From the NCBI GenBank assembly GCA_947626405.1, contig CANQSE010000139.1:1-5938 (forward strand): a DNA stretch of 5,938 nucleotides, written 5' to 3'. This DNA comes from an uncultured Acetatifactor sp. GTDB taxonomy: Bacteria; Bacillota; Clostridia; Lachnospirales; Lachnospiraceae. The translations under genes and the position numbers were made by a program. Numbering within the stretch: position 1 is the first letter of the stretch; each line of letters starts with the position of its first letter. Of the stretch, positions 1 to 5,042 are shown piece by piece. The notes under the pieces were generated by a model. That model ran no database searches, was not told the origin of the DNA, and saw only the letters and a program-made list of their open reading frames with translations.

Positions 1-46
1 CCTAAAAAACTGAACCGTTACGCAATTTCTGCCCTAAGCTGAATGT

Positions 47-523
47 TTACAAATACTCTATCCGAAAGCTGAGCTTCTCTTTCTCCCCCACTTCCATAAC
101 GACATATGACGGCCTGTGCCCTTCCTGCCTGGGATAGGACAGACTGCCCGGGTTTACGGCAATCACCTTTGAGGAACGGTCCACGACCGGCCTGTGGCTG
201 TGCCCGTACATCACGATATCCACGCCCTTGATAAAAGCCTCCTGTTTGATGCGCTCATTCCCCATCGAGACATAATAGTTATGCCCGTGAGTGACCCATA
301 CCCTGTACGGACCAATGTCAAGATCAAGCTCTCTCGGAAGATTGGAGAAAAAATCATTATTCCCGAGAACTATGTACACGGGACAGTCAACGGCCTGTGA
401 CAGCGCGTACTCGCTGCCTTCCGCATCCCCGCAGTGAATTACCATATCGGGATTTTCCTTTTTTACCACTTCAAAATAACTGTCATTCTTTCTGTGAGTA
501 TCACTTACGATTAAAACCTTCAT
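47..523 (-). CDS. YfcE/YsnB-type metallophosphoesterase
   Basis: A 158-residue calcineurin-like metallophosphoesterase, about the usual length for the compact YfcE/MJ0936 family. The two-metal site motifs appear in order: SDTH (D8, H10), CGDAEG (D33), GNND (54-57), THGH (78-81) and GHSHRP (107-112). The protein has no signal peptide, so it should act in the cytosol. Family members hydrolyse phosphodiesters in vitro, but the physiological substrate is generally unknown. The ATG lies inside the end of the upstream rdgB-like gene (23-nt overlap), which implies translational coupling. A GAGGT stretch 11 nt upstream is a rather distant ribosome binding site. The same pairing, diphosphatase followed by phosphoesterase, is known as ysnA-ysnB in Bacillus subtilis. 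It is the last gene of the operon in view. Family assignment is secure; the substrate is not. Confidence 0.93.
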   Translation of the reverse strand: MKVLIVSDTHRKNDSYFEVVKKENPDMVIHCGDAEGSEYALSQAVDCPVYIVLGNNDFFSNLPRELDLDIGPYRVWVTHGHNYYVSMGNERIKQEAFIKGVDIVMYGHSHRPVVDRSSKVIAVNPGSLSYPRQEGHRPSYVVMEVGEKEKLSFRIEYL

Positions 524-1142
524 TCTTTTTCAGTACCTCTTTCATCTGCTCAAGCGCCTTTCCCCTGTGACTGATCCTGTTTTTTTCTTCAGCAGTCATC
601 TCCGCCGTCGTCTTCGCATATTCAGGCACATAAAAAATGGGATCATATCCGAAGCCTCCCGTGCCCTTCTGCTGCCTGCCGATCCGCCCTTCAACGGCAG
701 CCTGTACCGTAAACTCCCTGCCGTCGGCAAGCACCGCGGCAATGGCACATACAAATCTGGCAGTCCGCTTTTCGTCAGGGACACCGCTTAAACGTCCGAT
801 CAGTTCCTTGTTTTTTATATCGTAGGGTGTGTCCTCTCCCAGATATCTTGCAGAATAAATTCCAGGCTCGCCGCCCAAAGCGTCGATCACAAGTCCGGAA
901 TCGTCAGCAAGCACCGCGCAGCCTGAGTCATTAAGACCCGCCTTCAGACATGCGGCCGACACCGCCCTGGCTTTTATCAGCGCATTTTCTTCAAAAGACC
1001 CGCCGTCCTCATCAATATCAGTCCGGATTCCCGCCTCACTCATGGAGAGTATCTCCGCTCCCGTATCCTCCAGGATACTCCTGATTTCCTTCATTTTTCC
1101 CTGATTTCCCGTGGCAAAAATGATCCTGTTTATCCCGCTCAT
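501..1142 (-). CDS. rdgB: RdgB/HAM1 non-canonical purine NTP diphosphatase
   Basis: A 213-residue protein of the ITPase/HAM1 family. These enzymes hydrolyse XTP, ITP and dITP to the monophosphate plus pyrophosphate, keeping deaminated purines out of DNA and RNA. All signature blocks are present: the N-terminal FATGNQGKMKEI nucleotide-binding segment (residues 9-20), ADDSGL with the catalytic acidic residues (79-84), the GEPGIYSARY stretch (91-100), FGYDPIF (164-170) and the C-terminal SHRGKA (191-196). Length is typical. The ATG is preceded by GGAGG with a 7-nt spacer. It starts 21 nt after the degenerate amidase gene ends, and its own end overlaps the phosphoesterase gene. It is probably transcribed from the operon promoter near 3450, since no promoter is visible in the 21-nt gap. 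Nothing in it looks damaged. Confidence 0.96.
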   Translation of the reverse strand: MSGINRIIFATGNQGKMKEIRSILEDTGAEILSMSEAGIRTDIDEDGGSFEENALIKARAVSAACLKAGLNDSGCAVLADDSGLVIDALGGEPGIYSARYLGEDTPYDIKNKELIGRLSGVPDEKRTARFVCAIAAVLADGREFTVQAAVEGRIGRQQKGTGGFGYDPIFYVPEYAKTTAEMTAEEKNRISHRGKALEQMKEVLKKNEGFNRK

Positions 1143-1163
1143 TGCGCTTCCTCCCGCCGGAAT

Positions 1164-2249
1164 CTACGGCTCCTCAATCTGCTCCAGCTTCCCGCACGCT
1201 TCCCTGATTCCGTTTATAATCCCCGCCGCCAGTTTTTCCCTGTAGACATCCTGCGTAAGAAGCGTCTCCTCAGTCTCGTTGGAAAGATACCCTACAGACA
1301 GCTCCATTGCGGGAATGTCCAGACCTTTAATCATACTCCCGTCATCCAGTGCAAAAAGACCCACCGCCCTGTTGCTGGACGCAGCGGTGACTTCCCTTGT
1401 GACGATATCCGCAAGTTCCGCATTGCCAAAAACCGGTATAAAATAATCTTCGTCATAAAACCCCGTGATGCCGTACTTTTCCGAATGTTCCTTATCCGAA
1501 GAAGCCACGATCCTTATATAAAGATCCGCTCCCAGCTCCTTTGCCAGTTCCAGACGTTTCTCCCCGCTCACAAACGAATCCTCTGTTCTTGTGATGTAAA
1601 GTCTCACGTTTTGAACGTCAAAATTCTTCTGCACCTGCCGCGCCACTTCCAGCGTCAGCTCCTTTTCCGTGAGCCCGTATCCCGAAGCTCCCGTTTCACT
1701 GCCGCCGTACGCGGGATCCAAAACCACGAGGAAATCATAAAGCTCCCTTGGCCTGCTGCACACAATAGTCAGCTCACTGCCTTCCATTGTACTGCGGTAT
1801 TCCCGCAGTTCCTTCATAGTAAGCCTGAGAATAATACCCTGTTCCCATTCCCTTACATATCCGGAGCCGATAAGCGAAATATCTCCGTACACAGAGTTTT
1901 GACGGTAAAAATCCTCCTGCGCCCCCTCGAGATAGATCCAGAGTTCCCCGCTCATATAACGGTTTTCCATCACTATGTTTTCCGGCTTCAGATCCTTTGG
2001 CAGAGGTATGCGGAAGGTTTCTTCATCGGTCTGCGCGGCCTTAAAAAGAAGCGCATACTCCGTCTGGGCTTCAGTATTTCCCGCTTCCGTGGAAATGGCC
2101 GGCTGTTCCTTTGACATATCCGCAATCACAATTGTTTTCCTGCAGCCGTACCAAATCATCCCCCACATACTGATCCCGCAGACCGCCGCCCACACGGCAA
2201 ACAGTATGTTCATATTATGTTTCTCGACAGCAGGATCAATCTTTTTCAA
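1164..2249 (-). CDS. Membrane-anchored degenerate amidase_3 protein (probable pseudo-enzyme)
   Basis: A 361-residue protein with one N-terminal membrane segment (about residues 14-35), a beta-rich middle region (about 60-170, possibly AMIN-like; inferred from pattern only), and an N-acetylmuramoyl-L-alanine amidase fold (about 173-352). The fold is recognisable from VVLDPAYGGSETGASGYG, TEKELTLEVA, the TRTEDS turn, GADLYIRIVAS and PAMELSVGYLSN. Catalytic positions are changed. The zinc histidine of the family's DPGHGG motif is Y181, the histidine of SIHAN is V248, and the glutamate of the LVEVGF-type motif aligns with S318. Only the Glu ligand, E195, remains. It therefore probably binds peptidoglycan or a partner rather than cutting. 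The start is TTG, overlapping the methyltransferase gene by 14 nt, chosen because GGGAG sits 7 nt upstream. The ATG at residue 13 lacks a ribosome binding site. The fold call is firm; the loss of activity is inferred. Confidence 0.85.
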   Translation of the reverse strand: MKKIDPAVEKHNMNILFAVWAAVCGISMWGMIWYGCRKTIVIADMSKEQPAISTEAGNTEAQTEYALLFKAAQTDEETFRIPLPKDLKPENIVMENRYMSGELWIYLEGAQEDFYRQNSVYGDISLIGSGYVREWEQGIILRLTMKELREYRSTMEGSELTIVCSRPRELYDFLVVLDPAYGGSETGASGYGLTEKELTLEVARQVQKNFDVQNVRLYITRTEDSFVSGEKRLELAKELGADLYIRIVASSDKEHSEKYGITGFYDEDYFIPVFGNAELADIVTREVTAASSNRAVGLFALDDGSMIKGLDIPAMELSVGYLSNETEETLLTQDVYREKLAAGIINGIREACGKLEQIEEP

Positions 2250-3399
2250 TCTTTCTCTCCCGTTTTGGAGGTTTGGGGCCCAGGAACTGATAATAGTAGG
2301 TCTTCATCATTCCGTTGTAAATCTTCCGGTTCCTGTCGGCCTTTCGTCCGATATCGTGTTCCGCGTTTTCATAGGATGTTATCATGTAAAGGCTCCAGGA
2401 ATCAAGCGCCCGAAAACGCTCCCCGAGGGCGCTGTAGATAGCCGGCAGCTCGCTTTTGTCCTGAAGACGCTCCCCATAAGGAGGATTTGTGATCAAAAAC
2501 CCGTACTTTTTGGGGTGGCTAAGCTGCGATATATCCCTCCGCTGAAAATGTATAAGCTTATCAACGCCCGCCAGTTTTGCATTTTCCCTGGCGATGCTTA
2601 CCATTGCGTCGTCCGCGTCGTAACCCTGGATATCAGTGTCCACCGAAAAATCCGCCGCCTCCGCGGCCTCGTCCAAAGCGTCGTACCACACTTTCCGTCC
2701 GGCCACATGCTCCCAGCGCTGCGCCGTAAATTCCCGCTTTATCCCCGGGGCGACACCTGCTGCCATCATTGCCGCTTCGATTGGAAAAGTCCCGCTTCCG
2801 CAAAACGGGTCTACCAGGATCCTGTCTTTGTTCCAGGGCGTCAGCATAATCAACGCCGCCGCCAGATTTTCCGCAATCGGCGCCTTCGCCGTAAGCTTCC
2901 TGTACCCTCTCTTGTGAAGGGATTCTCCTGTGCTGTCCAGGCCGACCGTCACCTGATCCTTCATAATAAAGACGCGCACGGGGAAGCTTTCCCCGTTTTC
3001 CTCAAACCATCCGATTCCGTATTTATCCCGAAGCCTGTCCACCATGGCTTTCTTCATGACTGACTGAATATCTGAGGAACTGAAAAGCCTGGATTTTATT
3101 CCGGCGGCTTTCGCCACCCAGAATTTCCCGTCCCTCGGTATGTACTCCTCCCACGGCAGAGCTTTTGTACCCTGAAACAATTCTTCAAATGTCTCGGCGT
3201 GAAATCTTCCCACCTTTATAAGTATACGTTCAGCCGTCCGCAGAAATATGTTTGAGCGGCAGAGAGCTTCCTCATCCCCGTAAAATGTGACTCTGCCGTC
3301 CTCCACCTCCGTGACGTCATACCCCAGATCGGTTATCTCCCGTTTTAAAACGGCTTCCATCCCAAAGTGGCAGGGCGCGATCAGCTCATATTTTCTCAT
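2236..3399 (-). CDS. THUMP-domain class I SAM-dependent RNA methyltransferase (RlmL/YpsC-like)
   Basis: A 387-residue protein of the COG0116 group (B. subtilis YpsC; N-terminal part of E. coli RlmL), whose studied members make m2G in 23S rRNA. An N-terminal ferredoxin-like part plus THUMP domain spans about residues 1-155. After the family-typical SLHKRGYR (160-167) comes a Rossmann methyltransferase domain with SAM-binding motif I DPFCGSGT (197-204) and the catalytic NPPYGERL motif (305-312), typical of N2-guanine methylation. A basic tail (PKRERKIEKD) ends the protein. The ATG at 3399 is preceded by GGAGG with a 6-nt spacer and lies about 36 nt after the predicted transcription start. An in-frame ATG at 3450 lies upstream of that start and is rejected. 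It is the first gene of the operon. The exact target nucleotide cannot be read from the sequence. Confidence 0.94.
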   Translation of the reverse strand: MRKYELIAPCHFGMEAVLKREITDLGYDVTEVEDGRVTFYGDEEALCRSNIFLRTAERILIKVGRFHAETFEELFQGTKALPWEEYIPRDGKFWVAKAAGIKSRLFSSSDIQSVMKKAMVDRLRDKYGIGWFEENGESFPVRVFIMKDQVTVGLDSTGESLHKRGYRKLTAKAPIAENLAAALIMLTPWNKDRILVDPFCGSGTFPIEAAMMAAGVAPGIKREFTAQRWEHVAGRKVWYDALDEAAEAADFSVDTDIQGYDADDAMVSIARENAKLAGVDKLIHFQRRDISQLSHPKKYGFLITNPPYGERLQDKSELPAIYSALGERFRALDSWSLYMITSYENAEHDIGRKADRNRKIYNGMMKTYYYQFLGPKPPKRERKIEKD

Positions 3400-3441
3400 A
3401 ACCTTCCTCCGCCCGCTTAAAAATTTTTTTACAGCACCCTC

Positions 3442-3470
3442 AGTATACATTTTTTTCCCGATTATGTAAA
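3442..3470 (-). promoter_or_regulatory. Sigma-A-type promoter of the methyltransferase operon
   Basis: On the minus strand, TTTACA (3465-3470) and TATACT (3442-3447) are separated by exactly 17 nt. This gives five of six consensus matches in each hexamer. Transcription should begin near 3435, leaving a leader of about 36 nt before the ATG at 3399. The -35 box directly abuts the stem-loop that closes the preceding gene, so terminator tail and promoter share bases. Confidence 0.8.
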
Positions 3471-3472
3471 TA

Positions 3473-3505
3473 GGGACGCCGGCAAGATTTCCCGTCCGGC
3501 GTCCC
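3473..3505 (-). terminator. Stem-loop terminator after the Asn/Gln-rich gene
   Basis: A perfect 10-bp GC-rich inverted repeat (GGGACGCCGG / CCGGCGTCCC) with a 13-nt loop begins 12 nt after the stop codon of the small gene. The run that follows on the minus strand (TATTTACAT) is only moderately U-rich. Termination is likely but may be leaky, which would allow some read-through into the methyltransferase operon. On the plus strand no T-run follows. Confidence 0.65.
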
Positions 3506-3517
3506 GTCAGCCAGGAC

Positions 3518-3667
3518 TTAGTAGTTGTTGCTCTGGTTGTTCTGGTTCTGGCTGTTGTTCTTATTCTGATTGTTCTTCTGGCTGTTCTGATTCTGGTTGT
3601 TCTGATTCTGACTGTTCTTGCAGTTCTCAGAGTTTGTACTATTGTTGTACTTATTGTTGTTGTCCAT
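3518..3667 (-). CDS. 49-residue Asn/Gln-rich protein, candidate spore protein
   Basis: A short, clean reading frame: ATG at 3667, TAA at 3518-3520. AGAGG lies 4 nt upstream of the ATG, a close but usable ribosome binding site. Of 49 residues, 23 are Asn and 9 are Gln; the rest are mainly Ser and Lys, with one Cys (in ENCKN), two Tyr, and no Ala, Gly, Leu, Val or Ile. Such a chain cannot form a hydrophobic core and should be disordered. It is bracketed by its own promoter, which matches the forespore sigma-G consensus, and by a stem-loop, so it appears to be monocistronic. B. subtilis SspE (gamma-type small acid-soluble spore protein) is likewise small, Asn/Gln-rich and sigma-G-driven, so an equivalent role as a spore amino-acid store is a reasonable inference. 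The sequence lacks SspE's repeats and any recognisable germination-protease site. I do not recognise a named family. Confidence 0.75.
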   Translation of the reverse strand: MDNNNKYNNSTNSENCKNSQNQNNQNQNSQKNNQNKNNSQNQNNQSNNY

Positions 3668-3681
3668 ACTTCCTCTTTTCC

Positions 3682-3732
3682 GCCGTCTTAACGGCCGAAG
3701 CCCTACGACAGCATTGGTTTCCAGGGGCTTCG
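3682..3732 (-). other. Paired hairpins in the leader of the Asn/Gln-rich gene
   Basis: The predicted leader (about 3776 to 3668) holds two back-to-back inverted repeats. One is an 8-bp arm pair CGAAGCCC / GGGCTTCG (3696-3703 with 3725-3732) around a 21-nt loop that itself contains TGGAAACCA. The other is a 5-bp hairpin GCCGT-CTTA-ACGGC (3682-3695), ending 6 nt before the ribosome binding site. They could stabilise the mRNA or modulate translation. I could not match them to a known riboswitch class. Confidence 0.5.
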
Positions 3733-3782
3733 CATATGGTCTGCAAAGCGTCTGACTCCTGTTTGTTATCGGTTACATGAGG

Positions 3783-3812
3783 TAGTATGTCAAAAGCAGG
3801 TTAAAAATATAC
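3783..3812 (-). promoter_or_regulatory. Sigma-G (forespore) consensus promoter
   Basis: On the minus strand, GTATA (3808-3812) and CATACTA (3783-3789) are separated by exactly 18 nt. The published B. subtilis sigma-G consensus is GHATR-N18-CATNHTA, so every defined position matches. The predicted start, near 3776, gives a leader of about 108 nt before the Asn/Gln-rich gene. No good sigma-A hexamer pair is seen in the same stretch. The match is read directly; use of the promoter in the forespore is inferred. Confidence 0.7.
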
Positions 3813-3817
3813 CCTGC
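3792..3817 (-). terminator. Weak stem-loop, possible terminator of the DUF1700 transcript
   Basis: On the minus strand, GCAGG (3813-3817) pairs with CCTGC (3796-3800) across a 12-nt AT-rich loop, followed by TTTTG. The stem is short and the T-run is only four bases. It overlaps the spacer and -35 box of the sigma-G-type promoter, so it may be a by-product of that sequence. Confidence 0.3.
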
Positions 3818-3841
3818 GCTTTCTGGTACTTTGGTACTAAT

Positions 3842-3883
3842 TTTGCTGATTTTAATTTGCTGATTTTAATTTTCTGATTATAT
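3842..3883. repeat. 14-bp AT-rich tandem repeat, about three copies
   Basis: Two identical units of TTTGCTGATTTTAA (3842-3855 and 3856-3869) are followed by a diverged third unit (3870-3883). They lie in the 3' untranslated stretch 14 nt after the DUF1700 stop codon. Just beyond, GGTACT occurs twice, 8 bp apart (3825-3838). The tract looks like replication-slippage sequence; no function is evident. Confidence 0.8.
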
Positions 3884-3896
3884 TTATGAACCGGTT

Positions 3897-4379
3897 TCAG
3901 GTCAGCCAGTCCCTGAACAGCTTTACAACAAAGGACACCAGCGCTATAAGCAGCACCACAGGGAGCACAATGTATAAGAAATATAAAAAAAGATGAAAAA
4001 TCACCGAGAGAATAAGAACAAAAACCACTGCTCCCACAATCACGAACGCCCATAATTTAATGCGGGAGCGCAGCCCTCCTGCCGGAGCCCCTTCATCTTC
4101 CTCCTGTCTGCTAAACCCTCCGACAAATCCGCCATTGTATGACTGACCCTCTCTGCCGTCGCGGTATTCTTCCTCTCTGGCGCCCTGCGTCTGGATAATT
4201 GTCTTTGCAATCAGTCTGGGATCTCCAAGCTCGTCCAGGACTTCCTCCTCGCTTCGGCCCTTTCTGATTTCAATATTTATGTAGTCTTCATAGTATTTTA
4301 CGTTTTCCGCCACACTTTCCGCCGGAATACGGCCGCTTAAAGCCGTGCGCAGCGTATTCACAAATTCCTGTCTTTTCAT
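3897..4379 (-). CDS. DUF1700/HAAS-domain membrane protein
   Basis: A 160-residue protein. Residues 1-65 form the helical HAAS domain (DUF1700), recognisable from NVKYYEDYINIEIRKGRSEE and ELGDPRLIAKTI. A Gly/Glu/Arg-rich linker (about 66-105) follows, then two closely spaced membrane helices (about 109-130 and 132-155) and a short basic end. HAAS proteins are generally encoded beside PadR-type repressors and are thought to take part in envelope-linked signalling, but no PadR gene is in this window. The ATG has GGGAG 7 nt upstream. The leader between it and the preceding stop codon is dominated by a 9-bp repeat carrying AAGGA motifs. No separate promoter was found, so it is probably co-transcribed with the DUF6171 gene. 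Its specific role is unknown. Confidence 0.88.
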   Translation of the reverse strand: MKRQEFVNTLRTALSGRIPAESVAENVKYYEDYINIEIRKGRSEEEVLDELGDPRLIAKTIIQTQGAREEEYRDGREGQSYNGGFVGGFSRQEEDEGAPAGGLRSRIKLWAFVIVGAVVFVLILSVIFHLFLYFLYIVLPVVLLIALVSFVVKLFRDWLT

Positions 4380-4390
4380 GCCGCCACTCC

Positions 4391-4453
4391 CTGTCCTTCC
4401 TGTCCTTTATGTCCTTTATATCCTTTATGTCCTTCCTGTCCTTCCTGTCCTTT
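4391..4453 (-). repeat. Seven 9-bp tandem repeats rich in AAGGA
   Basis: Read on the minus strand, seven contiguous units follow the pattern (A/G)AAGGA(C/T)A(G/T). They begin 3 nt after the DUF6171 stop codon and end at the ribosome binding site of the DUF1700 gene. Each unit contains AAGGA, complementary to the 16S rRNA tail. The unit order is symmetric: GACAG types flank GACAT and GATAT types. Changes in copy number would alter only the spacing between the two genes. Confidence 0.95.
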
Positions 4454-4456
4454 AAA

Positions 4457-4717
4457 TCACCATTTTTTACGTGGACATTCCTGAGCCGCCAGAGCCGCCC
4501 GCAGCTCCACATAACAGCCGCAGCTTCGGCACATAGCCTGAAACAGGAGCTCACAGTCCCGACATACTAAAAGCCGGCTCTCATAGACATCCTGTGACGC
4601 CCTGACGTCAGGATCCAGATTATCAATATACTGTCTGAGCGAGCGAAAATACTCCTCGCCGGTCTGCGCTTCTCTGAGCAGACATTTTCTGCAGATGCGA
4701 AGCTCACCCTGTTCCAT
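4457..4717 (-). CDS. DUF6171 family cysteine-rich (zinc-ribbon-like) protein
   Basis: An 86-residue protein with eight cysteines: CRKC (C9, C12), CRDC (C52, C55), CRSCGC (C63, C66, C68) and a final CP (C81). The spacing suggests one or two structural zinc sites. The helical segment EEYFRSLRQYIDNL, the ending GCYVELRAA and the C-terminal CPRKKW match the DUF6171 family of Clostridia as I remember it; the function is unknown. The reading frame stays open upstream into the tRNA gene, but that extension is a translation of tRNA and terminator sequence. The ATG at 4717 is therefore chosen although only GGGG, 8 nt upstream, resembles a ribosome binding site. It begins 14 nt after the tail of the tRNA terminator, leaving no visible room for its own promoter. 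It may depend on read-through from the tRNA promoter. Confidence 0.85.
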   Translation of the reverse strand: MEQGELRICRKCLLREAQTGEEYFRSLRQYIDNLDPDVRASQDVYESRLLVCRDCELLFQAMCRSCGCYVELRAALAAQECPRKKW

Positions 4718-4731
4718 CCCGATTACCCCGT

Positions 4732-4775
4732 AAAACAAAAAACAGCGGAACCTTCCTTTCAAAGGTTCCAACTGT
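4732..4775 (-). terminator. Intrinsic terminator of tRNA-Arg
   Basis: On the minus strand, a perfect 8-bp stem GGAACCTT / AAGGTTCC (4762-4769 with 4747-4754) encloses a 7-nt loop. It is extended by a further ACAG / CTGT pairing (4772-4775 with 4742-4745) across small bulges. The tail is T-rich: five Ts, a G, then four Ts (4732-4741). It starts 9 nt after the tRNA 3' end. Confidence 0.88.
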
Positions 4776-4784
4776 CTCCTCCAG

Positions 4785-4858
4785 CGTGCGTTAGAGGATT
4801 CGAACCCCCGACCTTTTGGTCCGTAGCCAAACGCTCTATCCAGCTGAGCTAAACGCAC
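4785..4858 (-). tRNA. tRNA-Arg (anticodon ACG)
   Basis: A 74-nt gene that folds fully. The acceptor stem is GTGCGTT / AACGCAC with discriminator G, the D arm is GCTC/GAGC, the anticodon stem TTTGG/CCAAA holds loop CTACGGA, and the T arm is GGGGG/CCTCT (two G-U pairs) with loop TTCGAAT. The anticodon is ACG, normally edited to ICG by TadA, so it reads CGU, CGC and CGA. CCA is not encoded (CTGG follows the discriminator base), so the tail must be added by CCA transferase. It has its own promoter upstream and terminator downstream. Confidence 0.97.
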
Positions 4859-4922
4859 ATTTCAAATTCGCAGACATCAGTCCGTACTCGCTGTTACAAG
4901 ATGTACACCTGCGACAGTAAGT

Positions 4923-4951
4923 ATAATAACCTCTTTATCGCAGAATGTCAA
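4923..4951 (-). promoter_or_regulatory. Strong sigma-A promoter of tRNA-Arg
   Basis: On the minus strand, a perfect TTGACA (4946-4951) and TATTAT (4923-4928) are separated by 17 nt. Predicted initiation near 4916 gives a leader of about 57 nt, to be removed by RNase P processing. This is the only convincing promoter upstream of the tRNA, DUF6171 and DUF1700 genes. Confidence 0.92.
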
Positions 4952-4983
4952 GCACTATTTTTCAGACCGGATCCAACCGCTTT

Positions 4984-4998
4984 TGACCAATTTGGTCA
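4984..4998. promoter_or_regulatory. Perfect 15-bp palindrome, possible operator
   Basis: TGACCAA-T-TTGGTCA is an exact inverted repeat of 7-bp arms about one central base. It lies 33 bp upstream of the tRNA promoter's -35 box. The symmetry and length suit a dimeric repressor or activator site. The plus-strand reading is followed by TTTATTTTTC, so a very small terminator hairpin is the alternative. No regulator gene is adjacent. Confidence 0.4.
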
Positions 4999-5042
4999 TT
5001 TATTTTTCACTTTTTAATATTTTATCCGTTTTGACTCAGCCG

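Noticed and set aside
1..46. Terminator behind the phosphoesterase gene
   Set aside because: A six-T run exists on the minus strand (4-9), but no convincing stem precedes it within the window.
1975..3063. 362-codon open frame on the plus strand
   Set aside because: It lies antisense to the methyltransferase and amidase genes, whose motifs are unmistakable. It contains no recognisable domain and is rich in Arg, His and Pro as expected for a shadow frame.
3400..3450. ATG at 3450 as start of the methyltransferase
   Set aside because: It lies upstream of the predicted transcription start (about 3435) and lacks a ribosome binding site, while the ATG at 3399 has a well-placed GGAGG and begins the conserved part of the protein.
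3668..3776. Known riboswitch (cyclic-di-GMP-I was considered because of GCGAAGCC and the adjacent stems)
   Set aside because: The conserved core bases and the second receptor helix of that class could not be found.
3790..4053. 87-codon minus-strand frame overlapping the DUF1700 3' end
   Set aside because: It overlaps the membrane helices of the HAAS protein in another frame and its tail is made of the 14-bp repeats; no ribosome binding site or motif supports it.
4718..4858. N-terminal extension of the DUF6171 frame through the tRNA gene (MRLAQLDRAFGYGPKG...)
   Set aside because: This is the frame translation of tRNA-Arg and its terminator, a common spurious gene call. The real protein begins at the ATG at 4717.
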